Below are positions 24,293 through 35,545 of a stretch of DNA of 64,000 bases, one piece after another; position 1 is the first letter of the stretch; the number at the start of each line of letters is the position of its first letter. The stretch is taken from assembly GCF_000003195.3 (NCBI RefSeq), contig NC_012870.2, positions 5,510,501-5,574,500 of the forward strand, written 5' to 3'. Origin of the DNA: Sorghum bicolor (lineage: Eukaryota > Streptophyta > Magnoliopsida > Poales > Poaceae). Both the position numbers and the translations under genes were made by a program. Below the pieces are notes generated by a model. The model did not search any database. It worked only from the letters and a program-made list of their open reading frames with translations, and was not told where the DNA came from.

Positions 24293-26735
24293 CTTGCAAT
24301 AATATCAAATCAACACAATTCCTTATCGCATTGGCACAGGCATCAATATGTGTACATAGATTACTCTATAAGGAACTCTTTCTGCAGCCTCAAAAATACT
24401 TCGATTCCACTAACTGCAAAAAGAAAGCTGAAAAGGTTTAGCACCAGAGTATCAACAGAATTTACTTTGTTAGATTAAAGCGACACAAACATAAAGCATG
24501 CTAACTGGCCACAAATTTACTCACAAGCTATCCAAGATGCTAAAAATTTGCTAGACTTGCATTGAAAACAGGATCAATCGGCCATAGATGCACTCACATG
24601 TAACATACAGAACTCTAGTTCCAAAACTAGAAGTGAACGTAACAGAAAAATAGCCAAATGATCCAAAGACTAATTGCTACCGCGCACACAGGACTCTGAA
24701 CCAAAAAAAAAAGATTAATTCTCCGAATCGAATCCCAAAAGGGGCGGAGATGACGTGGGGGTGAACCTCCAACGAAATTCAGAACACAAACAGGATTTAG
24801 CGGTCGCCAAATTGGATTGGAGCACCATTCCAGAAATTAGAGAACGATTTGGATTCGATTGCTCCAAAGCCAAGAAAACGAAGACAAGGACCGAGCTCAT
24901 CTTAGAACGATCGATCCAAGCACGAGGGGTCCCTTACCACAACGGATGGATCAACCCGAAGTCCAAATGGATCGGCGCACCCCGGTCCAGCAGCGGAGCG
25001 CAGAACCGACCAGCTCGGGCGCAACCCAGTCCAGGACGCAGCAGAGCGCAGAGTCGACAAGCGGAAGGAGGCTCGGGGGATGCGTGCGGCGGCGCGGTCA
25101 GGGGCACGGGTTCTGGCCAGGATGCGCGAGGGCAGAGGGAGGCGCAAGCGGACGGGGTAGGAACGAGTCCGGGGGACGCCGGGAGTTCGGGACGGCAATG
25201 GATGATGGGGATTTTTTTTAAAAAAAAAACTAAATAATTTTATTTGTAATGCTTTTTGTTTTTTGCGAAGACGAAGGGGATAAATTTAATTAAGGCCTTG
25301 TTTACTTTCACCCAAAATCTAAAAACTTTTCAAGATTTCCCATCACATCGAATCTTTAGACGCATGTATAAAGTATTAAATATAAACGAAAATAAAAATT
25401 AACTACACAGTTTGGTCAAAATTTACGAGACGAATCTTTTGAGTCTAGTTAGTCCATGATTGGACAATAATTATCACAAACAAATGAAAATGCTACAATG
25501 TCCCAAAAAAATTTCGGGAAGGAACTAAACAAGGCCTAAAATTAACATTTCCCCCTGCCACTATATAAATTTGCCGGTGACAACAGAATGGCTTTCGCCA
25601 TCCGTGCCCACAGATCCAATGGACCGATTTTTTTGGCGAAATTCGTTGCCAACACACGTGGACCGGGGTGCGGCACGTCGGCACCTGCCACTGCCAGTTC
25701 ACGCCTCAATCCTCCAAATTCCAAAATATCTCTCTCGCCATCAGTCCGAGAATTTGATTAACCGAGGCAGGATTTTTTTTTTATACCTTTCTTCTTCTTC
25801 TTCTTCCAAAACTCATATCCACAAGAGATTGCTTGTTTGGATTCAGTTTGCCAAGTGACCCACCAGGGGATAGAGTGGTGAGAAAATGCCGAAAGGCGTG
25901 GTCTTGGTGAATGTTCGAGACTTTCCAAAAGGAAAATTATCTAATCAAAATATGACCCCTTTGCAGACACGAGGACCTTTTTTTTTAAATGCCTTGTGAC
26001 ATCATTTTATTTTCTTTCATCAGATTTCCAAAATCTCAGAGAAAGAGATGTCATTATGTACCGGCGGTATCTGCTAGGAATAGGTATATATGATGGCTAC
26101 TCCGACCTTCAATTGTTTGCTGTAATTAACACGAGTGTTTGATGCGAATTTTCCATCTGAAGAGGAAGAGATGACCAGCAAGTCAATACAGAGAGCAAGT
26201 TCCAGATGGGTGGGTTTTGGTAATGCTTTGACTTAGGAGCAAGGGCACAGGCTATATATTGGAAAATAGGCATCAATAGCCAATCACAAAACATCATAAC
26301 ACAATCTCTTACCGACTATGGACTTTGGAGGCTACTGAGAGCACCACACGGTTGGTCTTCTTGTGAGTTTACAATCAGAAGATGGTGGCAAATGATAGAG
26401 CCGCTGACCAAAAGCAAATACAGTATAACAGGTCCACTTCCGGGCCGAACATAACAAGATAAGAATTGACTTCCGGTACAGATGATCCACAAAGATCAAG
26501 ATTTTACAATAAATAGCACTTGCTTTTGGATGTTAATGTCACATAAGCAGGCAACTCTGGTCATACTCTGGGATTCATACATTTTTAAAGACAAAAAAGG
26601 ATGTCTTGGGCAGTTAATTATATATGTTGCTAGGTATAACAACAGTTTCAACATATTGGGCAAACTACAGCATGCATGGTTACAACTGTACAGCACAGCA
26701 GGCAGGTTGTGACTAGTGAAGCAGCATGGAACAAG
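24293..26735. other. Leader of the At1g01500-like gene, MITE, and empty spacer
   Basis: 24293 to about 25190 is upstream of the At1g01500-like start. It includes a GC-rich block (24990-25200) that could hold a promoter and a non-coding first exon. A MITE follows at 25294-25536, then AT-rich DNA without a supported gene to 26735. Confidence 0.45.
25294..25536. mobile_element. Tourist/Harbinger-like MITE, family copy 3
   Basis: The ends GGCCTTGTTTAC and CTAAACAAGGCC are flanked by a TAA duplication (25291-25293 and 25537-25539). The interior is the reverse complement of the family core seen in copies 1 and 2 (AGACGAATCTTTTGA is visible), so it is inserted in the opposite direction. Confidence 0.9.
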
Positions 26736-28811
26736 TTAACGTGAGTATGGATCATTGAAGCATAAGCATTCATCAACCAACTGGCGTAGGTTGGGGTTCT
26801 CCAAAGCTGCTGCAACTCTCTCCTTGTCGTTCAGTTGCTTGTTTACTGTCATTTCATCCAAAGTCAAATGACAAATTTAAAATGCCATAGTTGCAATTGT
26901 ATTCTATGATGTTGATATTCTACTGATGTAAAAGTCTTGTGGCAGTAGAGCGTAACATGCTTTGAAAATATTCAGCAATATATTCTTGTGCAAACTACAA
27001 AAAAATATATGCACGGACATGCTATAATTTTACTCAAATCAATCTGGTACTTTGATAATCCGGTACCTTAAGAATCTACAAGTTGCATGATAGAAATGTA
27101 TCATCTCTTAAAGGTGCCATCTATACTCTTTCAAATATGTCCATGAATAATGCTTACTTTGCTTTCCAAGAATAGGAACAAAAAGCAGCTATCATTTGAT
27201 ATATCAAAAGAAGATTTATGAAAAAGAAAACAATATTATATGAAAGTAATTATGTGGGCCTGCAAATAGTGACTGGGCCACATAATATTACTTCTTAGAT
27301 ATTAGCCTTAGAAACTTGCCAATGTACACACCTGATTCTTCATTAGCAAGAGATCCTGGAGCAACTTTGATGTCAACCTGCCAATTAGTGCGATGGTAAA
27401 GGATTGCAATTATGCTTGAATAGCTGAATTAACAATAAATTAGAATAATCATGCAAATGGGGTGATATGCTGAATTAGTGGTGGTATAACAATTCCAGTA
27501 AACCAGTATCATGAAAAATTGCAAAGTGGGGTCTGCTATATTCTGTAACAACCAATGCTCTCAAAATAAGGCTGCACCTATTATATCTAATAATATAGAA
27601 GGTCAACAGAGAACGTTGAGCTGAACATATTGGGTCTCAACTGGTCGTCATAACAAGAATTTCATAAATACAGAACATATAAGCACCTTGAAATGTGGAG
27701 GGAAGTTCTGCATCAACTTAAGTCGGAGGCACAGACCAATGACTGTGGCCATACTGCAGTGCTGCACGGTTGGGGTGAAGGTTATCCTGCAAGAAATTCG
27801 AACATTTAAGGAACCACAGAAAAGCGAAGCTAGATGTCTACTTGTCTAGACGTAGTTCTCCGCATTTCTACAGTCAGTTCAGGGTTTTTTCTTTTGTATT
27901 TTTGGGGTTTAACACATGATACTCCCAAATAAGCAAATGCAACCTCACACCCTGAGAGCATGCGTCCCATGAATGAATATGATCAGCTGAGAGCATGGTC
28001 AGGGAAACTGGTAAAAGCATGCATATACCCCTGAAAGTGCAAAAATGCTAAAATAAACAGGCAAAACAGCTCAGGACTACATACCTTCTCACATACAGAG
28101 TAACCACTAGCAGGCATAGGCAATTCCGACATAACCTGCTCGACTGATAGTACATTCACACTCCAATCTCAAGAAGGATAAGGAGCGTAAAGAAAGCATA
28201 AATCTAGGTGCCTAGTCTTATTTCTCTAGTCAAGAAGCAATTCCAGATCCAGCAAGCTAAGATTGTGCACGTGTTCCACAATCCAACCAGAAACCCACAA
28301 GGATTCTGAAAATCCAGAGAAATCGAAATAAAGTATATCACGAATATGACATAACCTCCTTATGCTCAACCCCTAATTGCCACACAGGATACAACCCCTA
28401 ATTGATAACATACCCTAGTCAACAACAAATTGTTTAGGACAGTACAAGCGAAAGAATGACGTGGAGGATATGAAGACAGTATACAGCATACGTACTGGAT
28501 GCGTCCGAGCTTCTCGTCAACGGAGACGGACTCCTGCGACAGCACGCTGAGCTGCTCCAAGGAGTACGGGTGCTCCGGGTCCTTGATATCCCGCACCGTA
28601 TCTGAGGCACCCGCACCACGAAAGCGCACCCATCCATCAGCTAAGCAAAAGCGGAAGAGAAGGAACCGAGCGAGATGGACTCGCTAGGAGAGGACTGAAG
28701 TACTCTACCAAAGACATCGAGCGGGTCGAGCGCGTCGGCGGCGTGGGGGTGCGCGGCGCGCTCCGGCCGCTCGTGCACCACCGGGTTTGCGTTGATCATG
28801 CCCACAGTCAT
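26736..28811 (-). CDS. AE7-like MIP18/DUF59 protein, 154 aa
   Basis: Five exons join in phase: 28811-28709, 28601-28496, 27786-27687, 27377-27332 and 26845-26736. The family (AE7 in Arabidopsis, CIAO2/MIP18 in animals) belongs to the cytosolic iron-sulfur assembly targeting complex, which delivers Fe-S clusters to nuclear and cytosolic enzymes. Visible landmarks are the N-terminal INANPVV, then [18 protein letters not shown] and [17 protein letters not shown] with the family's conserved cysteine, and the C-terminal [20 protein letters not shown]. Length matches the usual 150-160 residues. ATG 28811 is used; ATG 28799, in the same frame (MINANPVV), is an equally credible start. It shares a short upstream region with the divergent PPR gene. 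Confidence 0.93.
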
Positions 28812-29056
28812 CTTCCTCCAACTCCTCTTGGATCCGGCGCTGGCGGTAGTGAATTGATTTGGGAGAGCAGAGGACACAGCTGCGGAATGGAATGGAAGAG
28901 GAGAGAAGAGAAGAGAAGACGACGAGTCGACGACTCGGCGAGAAAAAAAAAAAACTTCTCAGTCGGGTCTCAATCATTGCTGCCCTTTTCCGAGTGGGCT
29001 TAAAGTCCATGTTGCGGCCCATAACGCTTTTCCAAATGAATCAACCCGTCTAGATT
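28812..29056. promoter_or_regulatory. Short divergent intergenic region between the AE7-like and PPR genes
   Basis: Only 245 bases separate the two start codons, which point away from each other. The segment holds a purine-rich stretch (AGAGGAGAGAAGAGAAG at about 28898) and no clear TATA box. Both leaders and promoters must fit here or overlap, so a shared bidirectional promoter is likely. Confidence 0.5.
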
Positions 29057-31528
29057 TTGGAGGCCCATAACGCGTTCCATCGGATCCACAACGAAGCTCT
29101 TCCCAGGCCATGCGAAATGCCGCCATGGCAAGCCGGGGCCGCGGCGGCGCGGCCGGCAGCCATGACAGCGGCCGCGGCCGCCACGGCCGCCGACCACTTC
29201 GCGCGGCTCCTGCAACTCAGCCAGACCGCTGTCAACCCGTCCGCAGGCCGGGCCATCCACGCGCACGCCGTCAAGGCGGGCCTCCTCGTCAGCGCCTACC
29301 TCTGCAACAACCTCCTCTCCTACTACGCCAGAGCGGGCGTGGGTCGTGGGTGCTTTCACGAGGCGCGGCGCCTGTTCGACGACATTCCGTACGCGCGGCG
29401 GAATGCGTTCACGTGGAACTCGCTCTTGTCGATGTACGCCAAGTCCGGCCGCCTAGCTGACGCCCGCGTCGTGTTCGCCCAAATGCCCGAGCGGGACGCT
29501 GTCTCCTGGACCGTCATGGTCGTCGGGCTCAACCGCGCCGGCCGATTCTGGGACGCTGTGAAGACGTTCCTGGACATGGTCGGTGAAGGGCTTGCGCCGT
29601 CACAGTTCATGCTCACGAACGTGCTTTCATCGTGCGCTGCGACGGAGGCCCGCGGAATTGGGAGAAAGGTCCACTCCTTCGTCATCAAGCTGGGCTTGAG
29701 CAGCTGCGTGCCCGTGGCCAACTCGGTGCTCTATATGTATGGCAAGTGTGGGGATGCTGAGACAGCAAGGGCTGTGTTTGAGAGGATGAAGGTGCGGAGC
29801 GAGTCAAGCTGGAATGCCATGGTGTCGCTGTACACCCACCAGGGGAGGATGGACCTTGCTTTGTCCATGTTCGAGAACATGGAAGAACGAAGCATTGTCT
29901 CTTGGAACGCCATCATAGCAGGGTATAACCAGAATGGGCTTGATGACATGGCATTGAAGTTCTTCTCACGAATGCTGACTGCTTCTTCCATGGAGCCAGA
30001 TGAATTCACGGTAACGAGTGTCCTATCAGCTTGTGCTAACCTTCGCATGCTGAAGATGGGAAAGCAGATGCACTCTTATATCTTGAGAACTGGAATGCCG
30101 TACAGCAGTCAGATTATGAATGCTCTGATCTCAACGTATGCAAAATCTGGAAGTGTTGAGACTGCAAGGAGGATCATGGACAAGGCAGTGGTTGCTGATC
30201 TGAATGTTATCTCCTTCACGGCTCTCCTGGAAGGCTATGTCAAGCTCGGAGACACGAAGCAGGCAAGGGAAGTCTTCGACGTTATGAACAATCGAGATGT
30301 CATTGCCTGGACTGCTATGATTGTTGGCTATGAGCAGAATGGTCAAAATGATGAAGCCATGGAGCTCTTCAGGTCAATGATCAGAAGTGGCCCAGAACCC
30401 AACAGCCATACTCTTGCTGCTGTTCTCAGTGCCTGTGCAAGCTTGGCATATCTTGGTTATGGAAAGCAGATCCACTGCAGGGCTATCAGATCATTGCAGG
30501 AGCAATCTGTTTCAGTCAGCAATGCCATTATCACAGTGTACGCAAGGTCTGGCAGTGTGCCACTGGCCAGAAGGGTGTTTGATCAGATTTGCTGGCGCAA
30601 GGAAACAGTTACATGGACATCAATGATTGTGGCTCTCGCACAGCATGGTTTAGGAGAACAAGCCATTGTCCTTTTTGAAGAAATGCTTCGTGTTGGTGTG
30701 AAACCAGACCGTGTAACATACATCGGTGTGTTTTCAGCTTGCACGCATGCTGGTTTTATAGACAAAGGGAAGAGGTACTACGAGCAGATGCTGAATGAGC
30801 ATGGCATTGTACCAGAAATGAGCCATTACGCTTGCATGGTTGACCTGCTTGCTCGTGCCGGCCTGCTCACAGAGGCTCACGAATTCATCCAACGGATGCC
30901 TGTTGCACCAGATACAGTAGTCTGGGGTTCGCTCCTTGCAGCTTGCAGAGTGCGTAAGAATGCAGATTTAGCAGAACTCGCAGCAGAGAAGTTGCTGTCA
31001 ATTGATCCTGACAACAGTGGCGCCTACTCTGCCCTTGCCAATGTCTATTCTGCCTGTGGGAGGTGGAATGACGCAGCAAGGATCTGGAAGCTGAGGAAGG
31101 ACAAAGCAGTGAAGAAGGAGACTGGCTTCAGCTGGACTCATGTACAAAGCAAGGTTCACGTCTTCGGAGCAGACGACGTCCTGCATCCACAGAGGGATGC
31201 AATCTGCAAGAAGGCTGCTGAAATGTGGGAGGAGATCAAGAAGGCAGGATTTGTTCCCGACCTGAACTCTGTTCTGCACGACGTTGATGATGAACTGAAG
31301 GAAGAGTTGCTGAGCCGCCACAGTGAGAAGCTTGCCATTGCATTCGGTCTCATCAGCACGCCAGAAAAGACAACACTGCGGATCATGAAGAACCTGCGGG
31401 TGTGCAATGACTGCCACACGGCAATCAAGTTCATCTCCAAAGTCGTGGATCGCGAGATCATAGTGCGAGATGCAACGAGATTTCATCATTTCAGAGATGG
31501 GTACTGCTCATGTAAAGATTATTGGTAG
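29057..31528 (+). CDS. Pentatricopeptide repeat protein, PLS-E-DYW class, 823 aa
   Basis: A single intronless frame. The first 50 or so residues are Ala/Arg-rich and suited to a mitochondrial or plastid transit peptide, followed by tandem PPR motifs (for example NAFTWNSLLSMYAKSGRLAD, SWNAMVSLYTHQGRMDLAL and DVIAWTAMIVGYEQNGQ). An E-type domain (SHYACMVDLLARAGLLTEA) comes next. The C-terminal DYW domain has the HSEKLAIAFGL segment with the cytidine-deaminase HxE, the NLRVCNDCHTAIKF zinc-binding CxxCH, and the terminal DYW. DYW PPR proteins convert specific cytidines to uridines in organelle RNA; the target site cannot be read from this sequence. It looks similar to Arabidopsis At2g22070, which I state from memory. 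The first ATG is used; in-frame ATGs follow at codons 17 and 35. All catalytic residues I looked for are present. Confidence 0.96.
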   Translation: MEAHNAFHRIHNEALPRPCEMPPWQAGAAAARPAAMTAAAAATAADHFARLLQLSQTAVNPSAGRAIHAHAVKAGLLVSAYLCNNLLSYYARAGVGRGCFHEARRLFDDIPYARRNAFTWNSLLSMYAKSGRLADARVVFAQMPERDAVSWTVMVVGLNRAGRFWDAVKTFLDMVGEGLAPSQFMLTNVLSSCAATEARGIGRKVHSFVIKLGLSSCVPVANSVLYMYGKCGDAETARAVFERMKVRSESSWNAMVSLYTHQGRMDLALSMFENMEERSIVSWNAIIAGYNQNGLDDMALKFFSRMLTASSMEPDEFTVTSVLSACANLRMLKMGKQMHSYILRTGMPYSSQIMNALISTYAKSGSVETARRIMDKAVVADLNVISFTALLEGYVKLGDTKQAREVFDVMNNRDVIAWTAMIVGYEQNGQNDEAMELFRSMIRSGPEPNSHTLAAVLSACASLAYLGYGKQIHCRAIRSLQEQSVSVSNAIITVYARSGSVPLARRVFDQICWRKETVTWTSMIVALAQHGLGEQAIVLFEEMLRVGVKPDRVTYIGVFSACTHAGFIDKGKRYYEQMLNEHGIVPEMSHYACMVDLLARAGLLTEAHEFIQRMPVAPDTVVWGSLLAACRVRKNADLAELAAEKLLSIDPDNSGAYSALANVYSACGRWNDAARIWKLRKDKAVKKETGFSWTHVQSKVHVFGADDVLHPQRDAICKKAAEMWEEIKKAGFVPDLNSVLHDVDDELKEELLSRHSEKLAIAFGLISTPEKTTLRIMKNLRVCNDCHTAIKFISKVVDREIIVRDATRFHHFRDGYCSCKDYW

Positions 31529-31539
31529 GAAAACTGGTC

Positions 31540-33230
31540 TGGGATCCTTTTCTTCTTTAAATAAAAAGGTTTATTAACTGAAGGCCGACTGAAGATCACG
31601 GCAACAAGTTCAGATACAAATGGCACAAACGCACAAGCATAAAAGGTGATTTCAATTTTACCCCCTAAAAGCAAGCATTGTTTTGAGCTTTCTAGATTGC
31701 CCAGCAAACAGCTCTAAGCCAAAAGAGTGAATAGTTCTGTTACCAAGAAGCCAATGTTCGATTCAAAGCCAATATTTACCAAGATTGTTCGGTCTATCAC
31801 ATGCACCCAGACTGGTCCCTATGATCCACACCACTTAACCTGTCCACTTGCGCTTCAGCATATTGTCTTTTGTTAAGACAGATTTCCTTTCCTTTCCAGT
31901 AACCACAAGAAGGTGTTTATAGGAAAGCTCTTCATCATCACTCGTCAGTTGATCATATACTAATTCAACATAAACAGAAAATATCTCTTTACTATTCCAT
32001 TTCCATTTCACACTATCAATTTCCATACTCAACTTATATTTCAGAGCAATCCATTACTGATACAGAACAATAGGGAGTCAACTCCTAAAAGTGATTTCAC
32101 TCTGCAACTCGCAGTAATATTCTTCTCACAGCAAAGCTCAAAGTGTACAGGAGCTAACATGAACAAAGGCTTGTTGTCAAGCCAGAATGGGTGTTTCCCA
32201 ATTTTCATTTCAGCCTGTCTGCCTTTTAAATAAATGTGTTTGACTGACCTAGAGTAAGTCAGACCATAAAGGAGAGTCATCATGTTCATGTTTCACAAGT
32301 TTCATATTATCATTTCTCAGATACTTGGCATTAATAATACCTTGCCACATACCAACCTCATGTTCCAGCTTCCACCACCACCTGCACAAGAGACTAATAT
32401 TCATTTTTTTAATGTCCTTAATACCCAGACCTCCCTTTTTCTTGCTTTTAGAAATGATTTCTCCCATTTCACAAGATGATATTTCCTTTTTTGTTACTTC
32501 CACCTTGCCAAAAAAAGTTATTCTTGTTTGTAAAGATTGTTGATAAGAAGCAAGTAAATGGATTTATGATAAATGAAGGTATTAGACAGACTAGAGTTGA
32601 TAAGTGTGGCTCTCCCAGCAATAGACATAGCACCAGCCCTCCAAATAATCAATTCTTACTGTTTTTCTATTCAAGAGGCAACCAGTCAGCAACATGGAGT
32701 TTGCGAGGACTAACAGGGACTCCCTTGGACTCCCAAATACTTGACTGGGAAGCAACAAATTTGTCAATTAACCAGCTCCCTAGAAGGTGCATTTATCTTC
32801 ATCACCATTAATCAAGTTAACTTCACTCTTGGTGAAATTGATTTTAAGTCCAGGTATCATCTCATACCCATATAGCAACAATTTTCATGTTTCTAGCAAT
32901 TTTCCATGTCATCTTTAAGACATACAATAGTGTCATTGGCATATTGCAAAACAGCAATGCCTTCGGGAATTAGATTATGTGTCAGCCCAGTAATTAAAAC
33001 GTTACTCAACTCAAAGCATGTTCAACCATTCTAGACAAGCAATTGGCAGTAAAGTTAAACAAAATTGGGGATAAGGTTCCATGGACCAATTTGGTATTAA
33101 GCTTCACCACTGACAGCACCGCCCTTTGACAGCTTTACTAATCCAGTCCAGTTGCACCATTTTTCACTAAATTCTCTCATTCTAAGACAAGTGAACAAAG
33201 AATTTTAACCACTTACAGCACCGCCCTTTG
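31540..33230 (-). mobile_element. Decayed LINE (non-LTR retrotransposon), 5'-truncated
   Basis: On the minus strand, scattered frames match a plant L1-type ORF2. A reverse-transcriptase active-site region at about 32960 reads IAVLQYANDTI, with Asn replacing the first Asp of the usual YADD. A GLKINFTKSEV segment follows at about 32850, then the zf-RVT region (KGGLGIKDIKKMNISLLCRW) at 32300-32440. Several stops and frameshifts break it and there is no upstream endonuclease region. Its end lies within tens of bases of the PPR stop codon, so the PPR 3' UTR probably reads into it. Confidence 0.75.
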
Positions 33231-34233
33231 AGTGCTGTTACATCTACTGAAATAGTGAAAATGTGAAATCTACATTGTACATAGCATCTTGAAATAGCTT
33301 GGTTTATAAAATTCTTTGTGACCTGGACACTTTATCCCTGCAATGTACTTCTTTTTTTTTCTAATATAAGATGGTAGTTGTTGTTGGATTTATAACTTGG
33401 ATATCTCTGCACTGTAGGATAGGACTCTCGCAAATGCCCATGTCCATATATAGTGCTAGAGAAAATGTGGAAACTTGGAAACTGCATAGCTGGAGGTTTT
33501 TTCCCTTTGTCTAGAACTTCGGGTTTGGTTTAGAATCCTTGTTGCTATGTTCCTGTTGTCCAAACTTGCCATATAAAACTCTGGTTCACTCATGTTTTGA
33601 ATTTCATCAAGCTTGGTGATATGCCATGTTTTGAATTTCTTCTAGTTTAGTAATACGCTTTTGCAATTGCTTCTATTTTAGAAATTATTATGGTTATTGA
33701 ATATCACATATGCTTTCTTTTATATTTCAGATACAAGAACTTCTAGGAGTCCACCGTACACTGCACAAGAAGTTGGCTATGCCAAGGTCCACTGAAGCGC
33801 AGCGATTTTTGCTGCCTGTTGTTTCTGAATGTGAATTTAACATCACATCTGCAATAGAGGACCTGAGCTCCATGTCTGCGTGGGGCATCGCCCTTTAAGA
33901 GCAACTGACGCAGCGATTTCCACTGCTATTGCTCTTCTAGAGGGTTGCTGCTCACCCAGTACCAGTGGTCGGATTACGGTCTTTACATCTGGCCCTGCAA
34001 CAGTTGGTCCAGGGTGTGTGGTGGAAACTGATCTTGGGAAAGCAATTCTCATCCTGAAGATCCATCTACATTTCAGCTGTCAACAAACTTCTCCTGGTAT
34101 CCGCAGTTCATGTACTACTTGCGGAGATCACAGTTCGTTGATGTTTTCAACAGCTCTACCGGCGAAACTACTTTCTTCAGGTTGATGCTGAATGGGGAGG
34201 GAGTTGTGGGGTCTCTAATCATGATCCAGCCTA

Positions 34234-34473
34234 CTCCCTTCGTCCTGTAATATAGAGCATTCTAGTATTCAAAAATTGTCTTCAAATATAATGCATTTTA
34301 GAGGACACGAACTAATTTTACATTAAATATTTTCCATTTATCAATCAATCACCATTAATCACGTTGATGATAGCGTCTGATTAGGAAATAAAATGAGGTT
34401 ACATGTGTCTTTTATGTTCTCTCTTAATTTGTCTTAAAATTTCTAAAATGCACTATACACAGGACAGATGGAG
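34234..34473. mobile_element. Stowaway-like MITE inside the SEC23 pseudogene
   Basis: The left end CTCCCTTCGTCCTGTAATAT and the inverted right end CACAGGACAGATGGAG are flanked by TA at 34232-34233 and 34474-34475. The flanking pseudogene text is continuous across it. Confidence 0.85.
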
Positions 34474-34525
34474 TACTCTAATATTCCAGTACTCATTCAA
34501 TGGACCACCTATTCCTGTGCTGTTA

Positions 34526-35126
34526 GAGCATCTCCAACCATTATGCATTTGAAGTTCATTTTAGGCAAATTGCAAACCCCCAAATGAAAATGGCAAGGCT
34601 AAAATCGGGTGATCTCCAACCGTTATGCAAAATGCCAAGTCCATCATCTTTTTTTTTTCTAGAAATTTTGTTTCGCGGCACTCCTTCCCGCGCGGCCAAT
34701 CGATCCCGCGCCAAACAGCCCGCCGTCGTTGATGAAGAAGGCGTACCTGGCCGGCGTTGATGAGGAAGGCGTCGTAGATTCGTCCTATCGCACGCTGCGT
34801 CGTCCTATTGTGCGCTGCTTCGTCCAAACGCGCGCGTGAAGCTGGCGAAGGAGGACGCGCGATGCTTCTCCTATCGCGCGAAGTGGTGGCGGCGCGAAGG
34901 GAAACCGCGCGAACGGAAGAAAAAAGCCCGCGAGGTGGAACCGAGAATCCCGTGATCTCTATTTGCATAGCCGGACTCCTTTGGCATATATGTCAAGTTT
35001 CCCCCTCCAAATGCATAGCTATGTAAAATGTAAAGTCCAAATGCATAACGATTGGAGGGTTTTTTTTTGGAGTTTTATGTATTTTGGTAAATGCCAAGTC
35101 CATTTGTATAATGGTTGGAGTTGCTC
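34526..35126. mobile_element. Harbinger-like MITE with GC-rich cargo inside the SEC23 pseudogene
   Basis: The left end GAGCATCTCCAACCATTATG and right end ATAATGGTTGGAGTTGCTC are inverted copies, flanked by TTA (34523-34525 and 35127-35129). TTA/TAA duplications are characteristic of PIF/Harbinger. The middle (about 34670-34950) is strongly GC-rich with CGCGCG runs, unlike the AT-rich arms, so the element may have acquired foreign DNA. Confidence 0.8.
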
Positions 35127-35464
35127 TTAGATGTCAGCTCCATCTCTCCTGATGTCATTTACTATTTGATTCATTATGGCTCGAAAATTGCTCAATGGAG
35201 GAAGCCTGGCTGTCATAAGGACCCAAACCACGAAATTTGCGGAAGCTCCTTGAAGCATCAGAAGTAGATGCAGAAGCACTACTGGTAGACCGTTTCCCTG
35301 TGCCAAAACTCATAAATTGTGACCAGCATGGTAGCCAGGCCAGGTTCCTGCTCGCTCGGTTGAATCCATCTGACACAGAAAACACAGCTTTCAGAGGGAT
35401 CTGAAGTCATTTTCACCGGCGATGTTAGTTTACAAGTATTTATTGAACATTTGTAAGAGGGTAC

Positions 35465-35545
35465 TATTGACTGATTTGTTATAAGATAAAAACACTGCTG
35501 AATGGTTGGCAGATTCGGCTAATAAGCTCAAGCGAACAGGCTGGT
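35465..35545. repeat. One-ended MITE remnant
   Basis: The segment from GACTGATTTGTTATAAG to CTCAAGCGAACAGGC resembles the terminal part of a common grass MITE and matches the remnant at 14447-14540. No opposite end is visible. Confidence 0.4.

Larger units (their letters stand above)
33729..35405 (+). pseudogene. SEC23-like pseudogene, internally deleted and split by two MITEs
   Basis: SEC23 is the GTPase-activating coat subunit of COPII vesicles. After an acceptor-like ATTTCAG, the frame reads [20 protein letters not shown]. It shifts near 33880 to [19 protein letters not shown] and [10 protein letters not shown], all typical of the SEC23 trunk region. It then jumps at about 34035 to [20 protein letters not shown] and [15 protein letters not shown] from the C-terminal part, so several hundred codons are missing. 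The remainder, [22 protein letters not shown] and, through further frameshifts, CDQHGSQARFLL-like text, continues after two MITEs at 34234-34473 and 34526-35126. Removing each MITE with one target duplication restores the frame. It is clearly non-functional. Confidence 0.88.

Noticed and set aside
24755..25237. 160-codon plus-strand ORF upstream of the At1g01500-like gene
   Set aside because: Low-complexity Gln/Gly/Arg translation of a GC-rich leader region, with no homology recognised.
29356..31489. Several open frames antisense to the PPR gene
   Set aside because: They are shadows of the GC-rich coding strand with no domain content.
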